64,000 bases of DNA from Mesostigma viride (lineage: Eukaryota; Streptophyta; Mesostigmatophyceae; Mesostigmatales; Mesostigmataceae): assembly GCA_009746045.1 (NCBI GenBank), contig RPFO01000178.1:335369-399368 (forward strand). The letters are read 5' to 3'. Position 1 is the stretch's first letter; each line of letters begins with the position of its first letter. This document shows, one piece after another, positions 23,232-33,298 of the stretch. Position numbers and translations under genes: made by a program. The notes under the pieces were generated by a model. It was given only the letters and a program-made list of their open reading frames with translations, had not been told where the DNA came from and made no database searches.

Positions 23232-26200
23232 TTAAAAATATTTATTACTTATCCGCCCCTGCAGGAAAGGAGCGATTTCATCCATCGACAGGCCAGACAA
23301 CGACGTGATCGAATAATCCTTCTCATCGCCCCACCACGAGGGTTTATACCTATCAAGAAACGCGTGCATGTCCGCCTTCGAAATTTCCAAGTAACCACCG
23401 CCACGGCTGTTGCCCTTCGCCCCTTTGGCAGAAATTCCCAGAGTCGGGCTTAACAACCTGTTGACGAGCCCGCTACACTGTGCAAAAGACAAACTACCAG
23501 CCTCGCCTGCTCGCCGTTGGTATCCAAATGTTGAGCGCATGAACCAGGCCTTGTCGGCAATTTCGCTATCAATTTTATTCCCTAGTGCAATCGTCTCGTC
23601 GCGCGTCAACTTCATTGTGAGATTGGACGGATCAGCCGTCGTGATGAAGTCGATGATAGGCGTCCCTTCTAGTAGCTTGAGCGTAATGGCCAGAGACTGT
23701 GCTAGTCCAAAACGAGAATACGCCTTCAAATCAAACAAGGACTCTGACTTCTGCAGAATCAACAGATTGTCTCTGAAATGCTCCTTGGTTCCTAGTCCCG
23801 TCAACTTCGAATATTGCCGAATGCCAGCGTACGCCTTCCTCCCCATCTCCTTGTCCAGAATTTGAGGGAGCTCGTCGTCGATGAGATCATACGGAATCAT
23901 GTACAACCGGTGAACCAGTTCGTACACCGCCTTCAGACGCATTTCGTACGGTGAAAGTGGAACCGTGCCGCCGATTCTCCCCTCTAGATCCTTGTACTCC
24001 TCCTCGCTCAGAAGCACCACCTCCCTGTCCTTGTCTGGATCTTCTAGTACCGGAAGCGGAGGGGCGTCGATGTCCCCCAACTCCTCCACTGCCGACACCT
24101 CCACGCCGTAGTCCTCCGTCAGTATCTTGATGAGATTTCCCTTGTAGTGGGACCTCGACACCGCGAGATCTTGCTGGTTCCGGCAGAAGAGACGGAACTT
24201 GGGGCAATTTCTGTCATAGATACGCGACTTGTCCGCGCTCCAGTCGCAGACTACGTCGGCGTTGTCGAACAGCAGCTGGATGAGCGCAGTGTCCCCCGCG
24301 ATCATGTTCTCGACGATCGTGCCGTAGTCCGTTGGAGGCCTGTCAAGAAGCGAAGTCGTGTCTCGATAGAAGATGACCATCTCTCCCTTGACTAAGTGGC
24401 GCACCCTGAAAATTTGCTGGAGGGTTGTCGTGTAGCTCGCGTAGTAGTCCCCGTTGATGAAGAGTCCCACCATGCTGTCGAACGTGTGCTCCGTGTAGCT
24501 GACTCCAACCGTGATCGTGGGGCTGAAGATCAAAAAGTCCAAGTCAGCCCACGCAGCATTCGCGCCAACCTCCAGATCCTCCTTGCTCGTCAGACTAGTG
24601 TAGAGACGCCCGTTCTTGCGCTTGTCGATGAAGGGTTTGAGTGCCTCATACGCCATGGCGGCCTCTTTTTTGCCAGACATTGGGCAGAAAATCCTCTCTC
24701 CGGCCTCTATCCTCCTCTCACACTCAGCGACAAAGCGGTCCACGCAGACCTTTCGCCAGTTCTTCTCTGAGGTCACGTCCACCCATCGCAGAGTCCTGTT
24801 GGTAGGGCGCCTGAAGGTGTTGCAATCCACCTCCATAGTGTCCGCCGCGCGATAGGCCGCTATGAAATCGTAGACCTTTCGAGTAACAGTAGCGTCTAGC
24901 GCGATCACGACCTTGGACGTTTCGATGAGCCTGACGAATTTTCTCAACACCTCGCGACGGTTCTCCACGTAGCGCTGTGAAAGGGCAGTGAGGGTGTTGT
25001 AAATTTCGTCCAGGATGAGGAGGTCGAACGGTTGGTCCGTGAGGCGCAAGATGCTGTTCAGGACTATCAACACCCTGTCGTCAGAAATCATCCCCTTTGA
25101 GCCGCTGAGATAGTGACGAAAATTTGGGTCACTGTACAGGAGATGGAACGCGTTGCCTTCCCATACAATTGTCCTCCCACCCTCGCCCAGAGACTTGTAG
25201 TTGCGATCCTCCTCCTTTGATAGGCTAATGTTGGCAACGATGCAGCACACGCGAATACCTGGATCCCTCCTCACCGCCTCGTTGACGAGTTCACGAATCC
25301 TCTCAGATTTACCTGTCCCGCAGTTGGACTGGACGAGGAAGGTGCTCTTATGCGGTCCCCCAAATAGCGCATCCCAGCTGAATGGCTTGATTTTTTCGGA
25401 CGAATACGTGTGAGTGAACGGCACTTGGTCAGATCCCGGTTGCTGCATCACGGGAGGTGCGATCTCGATCTTGCGAGCGTCTGGCGATTTCCTGTAGCAG
25501 TCATAAAAAACTTGTCCTGACGGGTATTGGAGCGTGAATGGGCCGTTCTTCTCGTGCACCTTGTTGCATATGAGGCAGATGTGATCGTCGCATTGCTGGT
25601 ACTTCACCCTCACGAGCTTGACGTCTGGAGACAACTCAATGTAGCCGCACTCGAGATAGTCACACTCCGGAGCCACCTTCTCCATCGCCGCGAGAGATGC
25701 AGAAACGTCAATGTCCTTGCCCGCCGCCTTCACCGTGCACTCGCGACGTCCGCGAACCCCTCTCCTCTTCAACGATGCCGCCCAGTCCGGGGGCGCACTC
25801 ACCAATACCCCGCCCGAGACGTCGTCCGGCGAGTAGATGTTGATGAGATGGTCGAGGAAGTCACTAGACGAGCCTTCACATGTGCGCAGAATTCCCAGAG
25901 GGTCAGTGTCCCCGAATTTGTGCATCCCGACGCATCGGAAAAGACTGTCTCTCCTGTAGACTGCTTCGTCGATCACCGTGTCCATTTCACCGAAATAGTC
26001 AGCTGGGTGGCGGCAGATCTCGTCGAATTGCTCTTGACCGTTCACTTTGAACTTCAGCAGCTCGTGCGCGTCCTCGTGAACGGGAGATGACAGGTCGAAA
26101 GACGCGCGCTTGATGAAATCGGTGAGGCCGCTGTACCAAAACACTCTCGCGTCCAGGTCGGCAAGAACGAGACCGCGCACGACGATGTGGAAAGACGACT

Positions 26201-26731
26201 TGAACAAATCCTTCTTCATGCGAGACGCCGTGCTGACCTCGTAGCGAAAGTCCTTGGTTGCGATGTTCAGGACGACGCGGCAGTACTCGTCGTGAACACG
26301 GCGAAAGTGTCCCGGGTAATCGATGTTCGCCAGACGCTCGTCATCTGGGTCGACCTTGTCGTCAATGTCGACGTACGCCCACGACGGGTCGTCGGGTTGT
26401 ATGACTTCGTCGAGCGTGCGGCGAACGGGATGAGCAGCACACTCCGCATAGATCCGCGAAAAGTCTGCGAGGTTGCCATAATGCGCGTACTCGTTGGCGT
26501 CCTTCGTGTTGATGCCACGCGCGCAAATGAAGCGATGGCCGAGAGACACCCCGCCTCTTTTGTGGGAGCCTTCTTGTAGCGCCACTGCGTGACGACCTTG
26601 TTCATGGTCTCATGGGTGGCCTCGGGTGGTGGGTGGAGTAGAGCCAGCCACGGAATGTCAACGTCCTTTATACTCCCACGGTGCTTTCTAGAAGGTTCGA
26701 CTGTGACGACACGACTCGGTTCAGACGACAT
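23232..26731 (-). CDS. AEP primase fused to UL9/origin-binding-protein-like SF2 helicase
   Basis: Replication protein of the virus. Numbered from the long open frame that begins near 26585, an archaeo-eukaryotic primase domain occupies about residues 60-300, with metal-binding YVDIDD (71-76), KSSFHIVV (129-136) and a third acidic motif VIDEAVY (204-210). A Cys/His cluster follows at C332, H335, C337, C340, H344 and C363. A superfamily-2 helicase fills roughly 400-760, with Walker A SNCGTGKS (420-427), DEIY-type Walker B (526-529) and motif VI QQIFRVRH (723-730), resembling herpesvirus-type origin-binding proteins. The C-terminal ~350 residues are unassigned. The long frame has no ATG at its 5' end. 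A separate frame opening at ATG 26731 supplies a plausible N-terminus and must join by a one-base slip near 26545-26575. Total ~1165 residues. Polymerase B is absent, so this is the main replication enzyme. Confidence 0.85.
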
Positions 26732-26901
26732 GATAGTATATTACTTGTTTAGAAAAAAAAAATTCAGATTATAAAATGCCAAACCCTCGAACCTCGACCC
26801 TCGAGAAAAATGTTCCCATGGAACTTTTATATTCCCTGTATAATGCATGCAGTTTAGAATACCCTTTTCGACATTCATGAAAATTTCCCACGGGAAACTA
26901 T

Positions 26902-28163
26902 CTACTTTTTCCTCGGCCTCAGCCGACGTCCGCCAGTCTCGCCACCCTGCCTCTCGTAAACGGCTCCTGTCAGTACGTCATGGCCCATCATGTCGCCAGC
27001 CCATTTACGTTTCTTAAATGAAGCGCCCTTCAGGAAACGAGTGATGTATGCTTGTCGCGTGGCGTCGATGCCTCCGTAAATCCGGTTGTAACGGGCGCTG
27101 TAGAGCTCGTGTTTGATCGGAATGCCAGGCTCTGATTCGAAAAGGAATTTCTGTCCAGCCTTAGCACGGGCATCCAACGCTTTGATGAGCTTTCCGTACT
27201 TCTTCGGGATGACGACGTCATAAACTGGCATGCTGTGCTGCGTTTTGAAATTCTGGATGTAGAATCTCCTCTCGCTCGGGATGTAGCCGTTCTCGTGCGG
27301 TCCTAGCTCAGCGACCGAGTCGACGATGCGCATCTGGTCGTGATTGTAACGCGTCGGTGGTAGATCTTCACCCGAGAGATAGATCAAGCCCATGAGCGCG
27401 GCGTCGGACGTGGGATCGGCTTCGTACTCTGCTTTGGCGATCTTCTGGAGCTGTTCGTACGTGTACCTCAGCGGCTTGTTCTCGGCACGGTCAAACCGTC
27501 TGTCCAGGTCACCAACCTTCAGCTCCTGACGCGAGCAGTGTACGCGTCCGTAACGTGACTTGGGAGCCTCTTCTCGGGCGGCATCATTCGGTTCACGCCG
27601 TTGATGACCCCGAGGAGCTGCTTCTCATTCTCCCTCCAGGCGTCGTCCTTCGAGTGCTGGGTCTTGCGCTTGGGTTCTGATGTCTCGTGCACCACGCGAA
27701 GAACACGAGCTGTGTCGGCAAGGCAATCAACGGACTCGTACTGCGAGCACCCCAGTTTGTCGAGCAGGACCCGCATCCTGCCAATGTATCCCAAAGCGGT
27801 CTTGCGAGTCGCCCCGCGCTCCTTCGATGGCCTGCCACGCTCGTGCTGCTCTGGTCGCGCTTCCGCTGCGGCGACGGCCTCGTCGAAGGTCCAGTACCGC
27901 CCTCCTCCAGCTCGCGCAGGCGTTTCCTCATGGTGCGGTGGCTCCGGCGAGGGTTGAGAGGTCGCCTGCAAGCCGATTTTTTCCGCGCACTCGGGGTTAT
28001 TTGCGATCCATCGGTCACTGGGATTCCAGACGCCCTTCTTGACCTTGCTTTTCGCCGAGATGCAGTTCGTCTGGTCGCGGGCGATTGCTCGCCTCTTCGC
28101 CTGGGCCCGTCGCCATTGCTCGCGACGCTCCTCTACGGTCACCGTCATCTGATGACTGAACAT
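26902..28163 (-). CDS. Tyrosine recombinase/integrase, split by a frameshift
   Basis: Probably catalyses integration of the virus. The first part (28163-27519, 214 aa) contains a helical SAM-like core-binding domain around RKTALGYIGRMRVLLDKLG. The second part is open from at least 27555 to 26902 and holds the catalytic domain: LPPTRYNHDQM (first Arg, in the PPxR context of virophage and DIRS-type recombinases), a KTQHSMPVYDVVIPK beta-hairpin with the catalytic Lys, ATRQAYIT (second Arg) and MGHDVLTGAVYER with the His and the nucleophilic Tyr. The two frames overlap around 27519-27545, where a one-base insertion or two-base deletion is needed to fuse them, giving ~420 aa. No long homopolymer is there, so this may be a real inactivating mutation. 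A TATAAAAA box lies about 25-30 nt upstream of the ATG at 28163. Overlaps the AT-hook gene at its 5' end. Confidence 0.8.
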
Positions 28164-28509
28164 GAGACAATTTTTTGGCTCGAGGCTTTTTATACCCTAC
28201 GGGGTGGATCCTTGGGCGCCCTCGAGGCCGTTTCGGTTCGTGTCGTTTTTCCGTTTTGGAGGGTGAGCGCCCACGTGGACGCCTGCGATCGCCCACCAAG
28301 GCGAGGATGGCCAATCGGATTTCGGGGCTCATGTCGTGACAGGTGGACGGAATCGTGTCGTGGTGGCCTGCTTCTTGAAGGATCCTGACGACACGTTCTA
28401 GAGTTTTCTGCCCCAGTCGAGAACCCGAACAATATCGGAGGAGTGCTTGGGTGTCCAACACGTACTCCTTCTCGGCGCCTGCGTATCGTTTGGTGGACGG
28501 AATATCCAT
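28015..28509 (-). CDS. Small basic AT-hook protein, 164 aa
   Basis: Unknown viral protein. The N-terminal ~75 residues are a mixed helical region. Residues ~90-105 contain a classical AT-hook, KRPRGRPRIHP, in a strongly basic stretch, which suggests binding to the minor groove of AT-rich DNA such as the TIR ends. The C-terminal ~50 codons overlap the start of the recombinase gene in another frame, so the true end may be earlier. The sequence just upstream of the ATG reads ATATACT, as also seen at the presumed start of the primase gene (26731). Confidence 0.6.
   Translation of the reverse strand: MDIPSTKRYAGAEKEYVLDTQALLRYCSGSRLGQKTLERVVRILQEAGHHDTIPSTCHDMSPEIRLAILALVGDRRRPRGRSPSKTEKRHEPKRPRGRPRIHPVGYKKPRAKKLSHVQSSDDGDRRGASRAMATGPGEEASNRPRPDELHLGEKQGQEGRLESQ
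28187..28194 (-). promoter_or_regulatory. TATA box for tyrosine recombinase gene
   Basis: TATAAAAA on the minus strand, 24-31 nt upstream of the ATG at 28163 and lying inside the C-terminal coding part of the neighbouring AT-hook gene. Confidence 0.5.
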
Positions 28510-28531
28510 AGTATATCATGTTCAGAGAAAA

Positions 28532-29416
28532 TTATTTTATCGAGAGAAATGTATTGAAGTTTCGACGAAACATTTTTTTCGGGTCGCGCTGGTCGAAGTC
28601 GACAGCGAAGAAGTCGTGAGGATCGTCCTTGACGGCGTGGTCCCATAGCGCGAGAAACTCGTCCGGCGCCACAGCCCCCGCGCTCTCTTCCGCGATCTGT
28701 CGCGCGGCTCGATGGTCCTTCGTTCTGAACAGCGCAAGAAACGATATATTCGCTCGCACTGCTCGTGGTACGCCACCGCTTGTGTACGCCTGTGTCAGGA
28801 AAATCATGCTCGTGAGGAAGTGTCTGTGTTTGAACGCGAAAGCCGCAACGGCGTTTTTGCTAGAGCTCTGATAGAGGGCACTGCCTTGCATGTCGTCTAT
28901 CAGAATGAGCGACGAAGGAGGACCGTGCTCGAACCTTGTCGCAGGTTTATCCCAGTTCATTGCATCAAGGCGTAGGTACATGGAGAGGTCCATGAGTTCT
29001 GCGTTTTTATTCCCATCCACGTATTCGCGTTTAAACGTTTCCCACACCTTGAGATCGTCTTTGTACCTCTCGTATTCGTGGAGGTCAGACTTGATATGAT
29101 CTATCATCCCATCGAATGCCAGGTTAGAGTAGACTTCCATCGTCATAGCTGGTTCCGGGAGCTCCTTGTATTTTGGCTCCGTGTGGGCACTCCCTGAAAT
29201 GAGGTACAGCTTGTCGAATGAGTTGTTAGCAAAGTAAGCCTTCGCCATGTTGACTGCCGATGTAGTTTTCCCAGACCGTCGAGCTCCGCAGAAGTTTGCG
29301 ATGAAATGAAGACTCGGCATATTCGGTGGAGCAGGACGCTGTGGGGCGTATCGTTGCTTGATGTCTTTGTTCTCGAGTGAATGAATTCGTCGCTCTTCGA
29401 TGATAGCCATTATCAT
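28532..29416 (-). CDS. A32-like (FtsK/HerA) genome-packaging ATPase
   Basis: 294-aa ATPase expected to pump viral DNA into the capsid. Walker A GARRSGKTTS lies near residues 44-53 and Walker B SLILIDDM near 168-175. A conserved polar stretch with HRHFLTSMIFLTQAY near 200 fits the sensor/motif region of poxvirus A32 and polinton packaging ATPases. Length is typical. Two ATGs (29416 and 29410) are possible. Only 12 bp separate it from the stop of the upstream coiled-coil gene, so the two are probably expressed as a unit. Frame intact. Confidence 0.88.
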   Translation of the reverse strand: MIMAIIEERRIHSLENKDIKQRYAPQRPAPPNMPSLHFIANFCGARRSGKTTSAVNMAKAYFANNSFDKLYLISGSAHTEPKYKELPEPAMTMEVYSNLAFDGMIDHIKSDLHEYERYKDDLKVWETFKREYVDGNKNAELMDLSMYLRLDAMNWDKPATRFEHGPPSSLILIDDMQGSALYQSSSKNAVAAFAFKHRHFLTSMIFLTQAYTSGGVPRAVRANISFLALFRTKDHRAARQIAEESAGAVAPDEFLALWDHAVKDDPHDFFAVDFDQRDPKKMFRRNFNTFLSIK

Positions 29417-29428
29417 TCTGAAGACATT

Positions 29429-30151
29429 TTAATCGTCCAGACTAGCAAGGAGAGACGCGCGGATGGCGGCCATGCGCATCTCGTATGGCGTTATCGCGAC
29501 AGGTGGCGGTGGTGGAGGTGGGAGCTGTCGGGTCTTGATCGGGGGTGGCGGAGAGTCCGGCTCTGTCTCCTTGGGCTTTCGACCCCGTCTTGGTTTTGGC
29601 GTGTCGGCGGGGGTTGAGGCGACTGAATCTTCAGCGAGAAGGCGTTCAATCCGCGATTTGTTGCGGGCTTCTTGCAGCTCGAGTTCGACTAGCCTTTGCC
29701 CAGTACTACCCGGGGGGGGCTGTCGGGTCTTGATCGGGGGTGGCGAAGAGTCCGGCTCTGTCTCCTTGGGCTTTCGACCCCGTCTTGGTTTTGGCGTGTC
29801 GGCGGGGGTGGAGGCGACAGAATCTTCCGCGAGAAGGCGTTCAATCCGCGATTTGTTACGGGCTTCTTGCAGCTCGAGTTCGACGAGCCTTTGCCGCTGA
29901 ATCTCCAATTCCTTTGCAAGGACCTTTCGTTTCGTTATCTCTGCCTCCTTTTCCTCGTTTCGTCTCTTCTCCCTCTCGGCTTTTGCGCGTTGCTGGTAAA
30001 CCCTCATTTTGTCGCGAAGGGCTTTTTTCTGTTCATCATTCAGCGGCTGTCCCTTTCGAATGGTCTTGACCAGGTCAACCTGTTCTTCCCGCGTCTCGGC
30101 AAAGGTTTCGTCTTGGTAGCTCGTTGGGGTCTCTGAAGCCTCAGAGGCCAT
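29429..30151 (-). CDS. Coiled-coil protein with a 65-codon internal duplication and AT-hook-like motifs
   Basis: 240 aa, function unknown. Residues ~20-110 are very rich in Lys, Arg, Glu and Gln and should form a long coiled coil. A segment starting QRLVELELQEARNKS and ending with PPIKTRQ occurs twice in tandem with a 65-residue period and near identity. Each copy contains KPRRGRKPKE, an AT-hook-like basic motif. The C-terminus is proline-rich. The DNA of the two copies is also nearly identical, so the duplication is recent. It is divergent from the giant structural gene, with only 24 bp between the two start codons. Confidence 0.7.
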   Translation of the reverse strand: MASEASETPTSYQDETFAETREEQVDLVKTIRKGQPLNDEQKKALRDKMRVYQQRAKAEREKRRNEEKEAEITKRKVLAKELEIQRQRLVELELQEARNKSRIERLLAEDSVASTPADTPKPRRGRKPKETEPDSSPPPIKTRQPPPGSTGQRLVELELQEARNKSRIERLLAEDSVASTPADTPKPRRGRKPKETEPDSPPPPIKTRQLPPPPPPPVAITPYEMRMAAIRASLLASLDD

Positions 30152-30175
30152 GTTTATATTCTAGGTAGATAATAA

Positions 30176-33100
30176 ATGGTCGTTCTAACAACATTGAGCA
30201 GACCGACCAATCTCGCCACCGGGTTAACGCTCGACCCTGAAATGGAGGAGCGTGTTTCTAACATCGAAACAGACATAGATGGGCTTCAAGCTAGCGTGAC
30301 GTTACTTCTTGGCACTTCACATCCATTCGATGAGTCGCTCGTTGTCGACGGATTCAAAATTTTCTACCCAAGCCAGCCGACAAATGTGCGACTCGGAGAC
30401 AATTACGACGACGAGACCGCAAGCGACCCATCGGAACTTGCTTACAGTCTCGTCGTGAATGGGTATTCCTATTTTAAATCAGGGACTACTTTAGTCGACG
30501 ATCTCACTCTAAATGAACCTTACCTTACGGCGAAAGTGGGAGCGACCCAGTACCACGTCTTCGACTTTAGCCCTGATACGTTGCTAGACCCTGGTGGCAG
30601 AGTCCTGACCCGCGCGCAACTGGACTACCTTTTTGACCAACACGGGGTAGGCAAAACGTCGATAGCTAACTTGAACGGGGATTTCGTCCTCCATCTCGAA
30701 GACGGGACGATCGTGTCGCACCAAAACGCGTTCAACGTCATCAATGACCAGGATGTGCGAGTCCAGCTGCCCTACAACATTACGAATGGCGACGCGAGTG
30801 GAATCTGTAAGTTTACCTATCGCGACTACCACACGACCCAGGCGCGCACGGGGGAGAGCGTAGTAGACGGAGAGGTAGGATATCCGTACTTTTCCGATTC
30901 TTTCTATGGTCTCGGCGGATCTCGATTTAACGGCCTCCCTCTCCGCGTGGAGTTGTTGTCTTTCGCCACGATTCGCGACGACAACCGCCGCCTTCCACTA
31001 ACTGGGAGATCCTTCACCATCACGCGTACATACTCGCCACTGACGGACTGGCGAATGGGTCCGATTGACCCTGTGAACGCACTCCACTGGAGCACCAATC
31101 CAACCACCGCTATTTGGGAGGTCGTAGAGGGAACGACCCTCAAACAAGGCATAAAGATGACGACCCCCTTCGCACACCAACGCAAACTCCCCATCAGGTG
31201 GTACATGAATTCCACCCAGCTCACGCCGACCACCCCGACCATCGGCGGAGTCTCCCTCTCGCAAAACGGGGGACTGCGCGGGGAAGACGCCGTAATCACC
31301 GCGCCAGTCGCGGCAGATAGTAACAAGTATATGAACTACGAGATAGACGTCTACAACGACTCCACCCTCACCTCCTACACCACCCACAAAGGAGGGGTGA
31401 TGGTATGCGTTTCAAAAATTAGCCAACTTCACTCCGGCATCCGGACACCAAGTTCCTACATTTCATATCTAAATCCTGTAAAAATCGCGATCAACGGCGT
31501 CTACGCAGACCATGATGTGGGGTGGGGAAAGTCGTTGCCTCCTCTCACCGGTTTTCATCTGTTGGCGAACGGAGTATCTCAAGGGGCCTTGGATGGGACC
31601 TTGAAGACAACAACGTTTCAAAATCCATCCGAGGGCGATGATGTAGAACTCAGATACAGGATTATAACCGCAAAGGACTCGCCAAATCTGTCAGGGGGGG
31701 ACATGGAGATATACGGGCCTGTTACGACTCTTCATTCCCTAGAATCGTTCTCGCGCCACTCTGTGACCGCGTTGCAAACAGAAGCGACGAAATATTACTT
31801 TGAAGGGTCTCCTGAAAAATTCTATATCGTAAAAACAGCCACTCCTGCACCTAGCAAATGTGTGGTTTTTTCAGAGCAGCTCATAGACGGGCCCTTTCTT
31901 CTGTGTTTTCAACTATATCTTGGGAGCAACGACGCCTTTATTTCGTTCGCGGAAAACACTATGTCTTTGACGAATAAATATCACCCGGCCACGACAGATG
32001 CCCATCAGAACTGGAGAAATGCGGCAACGACGCATTGGGGTATGCTGGGTATCAATCTCCACCACAGTGACTATGCACTTGACCTGTTTGACAACCAAAA
32101 GTCAAAGGTTCGATACACGTTAAACTCAACCTGGAGGCAACAAAACAGCTACTGGGTGGCATTTCGAAGAAAATCGGATGGAAAAGTTGAGCGTTATATA
32201 TCAAAAACAACTCCTCAAAAACTGAGTGAAATGACCAAAATCTCAAACTCGTCCGGTATATTTACAGCCATCCCTACAGACATTATTGACCCGTACATTC
32301 CGATGCCCATCCGACCAATTTTCTACTTGAGCGGAGAGTACCACGGCGCGCATGTCTGGCCCATCCAAGATAACCTTCAGGACATAGAGTTCGACTCCCT
32401 AAAAACCAACAATCCTTCCGGAGCGTACACGGCCGTTGGAGACGTGTTGGAGTTGCGTCACAGGTCCACCTCGTCGAGGAATTGTAGCATTTTTGGCAAA
32501 TATAGCGTCACAAAACCCGTACCGGGTGTGGCGGATACTTGGTTCAAGGAGCTAACACTCACAAATGAGAGTGTCATACGTACGGTTGTTAAGTGTCCAG
32601 ATGTTCAATACGGCGTGCAAATGAACCAATATACTGCCAAAATATATGGGATTCTACCAGCTCGTCAGTCGGTGAGGAAGTTTTATGTAAGACTGGGATT
32701 TTCAAACACCAAGTTGAGCAATGATCCGTCGCTTATCAACGTAGTCGTTGGAGAAGCGTGGACTGGCGGTTTTTCTACAACCACGATTTCAAAATCCTCG
32801 TCGTACGTTGACATAACCTGTGATCATATTTCACTGGTTGATCCGCCAGTTACTGGTATGATCCATTTGGCGACCGTGACGTTCCAAGTATTAGATCCAA
32901 CAGTATCTGGCCCGAGCCCGCTTTTATTTGCTTCTAGCCTAAGCTACTATTATGGTTCAAGCCTGTCGTCAATTGGCGGCAATCACGGGATGGACGTGGC
33001 CCTGTATGAAGATGTCCGAGAAACTAGGCGTATATCGCACACGATTTTGGAAGCAGACTCTGCGGTCGGTTTGAGGCAGCCCATATACGACTACCCGCTT

Positions 33101-33298
33101 CCGCAATTTTGGCATGGCGCCCCCGTGGCTGTGATGTCTTTCCACGACCCGGCCACGCAATCGGAACTAACTCTTCCGACCGCGTTGACCAATATCCTTG
33201 TCAGGTTAACATTTGATAACAACCCACCAACGATTCTCGACATATCAAACCCATATCGCTTAACCCCTAAATGGTCTGGCTGCCGATTTTCCGCCTAA
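30176..33298 (+). CDS. Very large virion structural protein, C-terminus displaced by transposon
   Basis: 1040 residues as it stands; family not recognised. Residues ~20-45 form a short coiled coil (MEERVSNIETDIDGLQ), followed by a long run of beta-rich sequence with many Thr, Ser, Asn and Tyr and few Cys, as expected of a capsid-attached fibre, spike or tape-like protein. Translation of the last 13 codons (from 33260) is transposon sequence: a TTAA-flanked element entered at 33260. Beyond it, the interrupted frame resumes at 34967 and stays open to a stop at 35188-35190. The native protein was therefore about 75 residues longer than residue 1028. It starts 24 bp from the divergent gene at 30151. 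Position in the right-hand structural gene block supports a virion role. Confidence 0.75.
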   Translation: MVVLTTLSRPTNLATGLTLDPEMEERVSNIETDIDGLQASVTLLLGTSHPFDESLVVDGFKIFYPSQPTNVRLGDNYDDETASDPSELAYSLVVNGYSYFKSGTTLVDDLTLNEPYLTAKVGATQYHVFDFSPDTLLDPGGRVLTRAQLDYLFDQHGVGKTSIANLNGDFVLHLEDGTIVSHQNAFNVINDQDVRVQLPYNITNGDASGICKFTYRDYHTTQARTGESVVDGEVGYPYFSDSFYGLGGSRFNGLPLRVELLSFATIRDDNRRLPLTGRSFTITRTYSPLTDWRMGPIDPVNALHWSTNPTTAIWEVVEGTTLKQGIKMTTPFAHQRKLPIRWYMNSTQLTPTTPTIGGVSLSQNGGLRGEDAVITAPVAADSNKYMNYEIDVYNDSTLTSYTTHKGGVMVCVSKISQLHSGIRTPSSYISYLNPVKIAINGVYADHDVGWGKSLPPLTGFHLLANGVSQGALDGTLKTTTFQNPSEGDDVELRYRIITAKDSPNLSGGDMEIYGPVTTLHSLESFSRHSVTALQTEATKYYFEGSPEKFYIVKTATPAPSKCVVFSEQLIDGPFLLCFQLYLGSNDAFISFAENTMSLTNKYHPATTDAHQNWRNAATTHWGMLGINLHHSDYALDLFDNQKSKVRYTLNSTWRQQNSYWVAFRRKSDGKVERYISKTTPQKLSEMTKISNSSGIFTAIPTDIIDPYIPMPIRPIFYLSGEYHGAHVWPIQDNLQDIEFDSLKTNNPSGAYTAVGDVLELRHRSTSSRNCSIFGKYSVTKPVPGVADTWFKELTLTNESVIRTVVKCPDVQYGVQMNQYTAKIYGILPARQSVRKFYVRLGFSNTKLSNDPSLINVVVGEAWTGGFSTTTISKSSSYVDITCDHISLVDPPVTGMIHLATVTFQVLDPTVSGPSPLLFASSLSYYYGSSLSSIGGNHGMDVALYEDVRETRRISHTILEADSAVGLRQPIYDYPLPQFWHGAPVAVMSFHDPATQSELTLPTALTNILVRLTFDNNPPTILDISNPYRLTPKWSGCRFSA

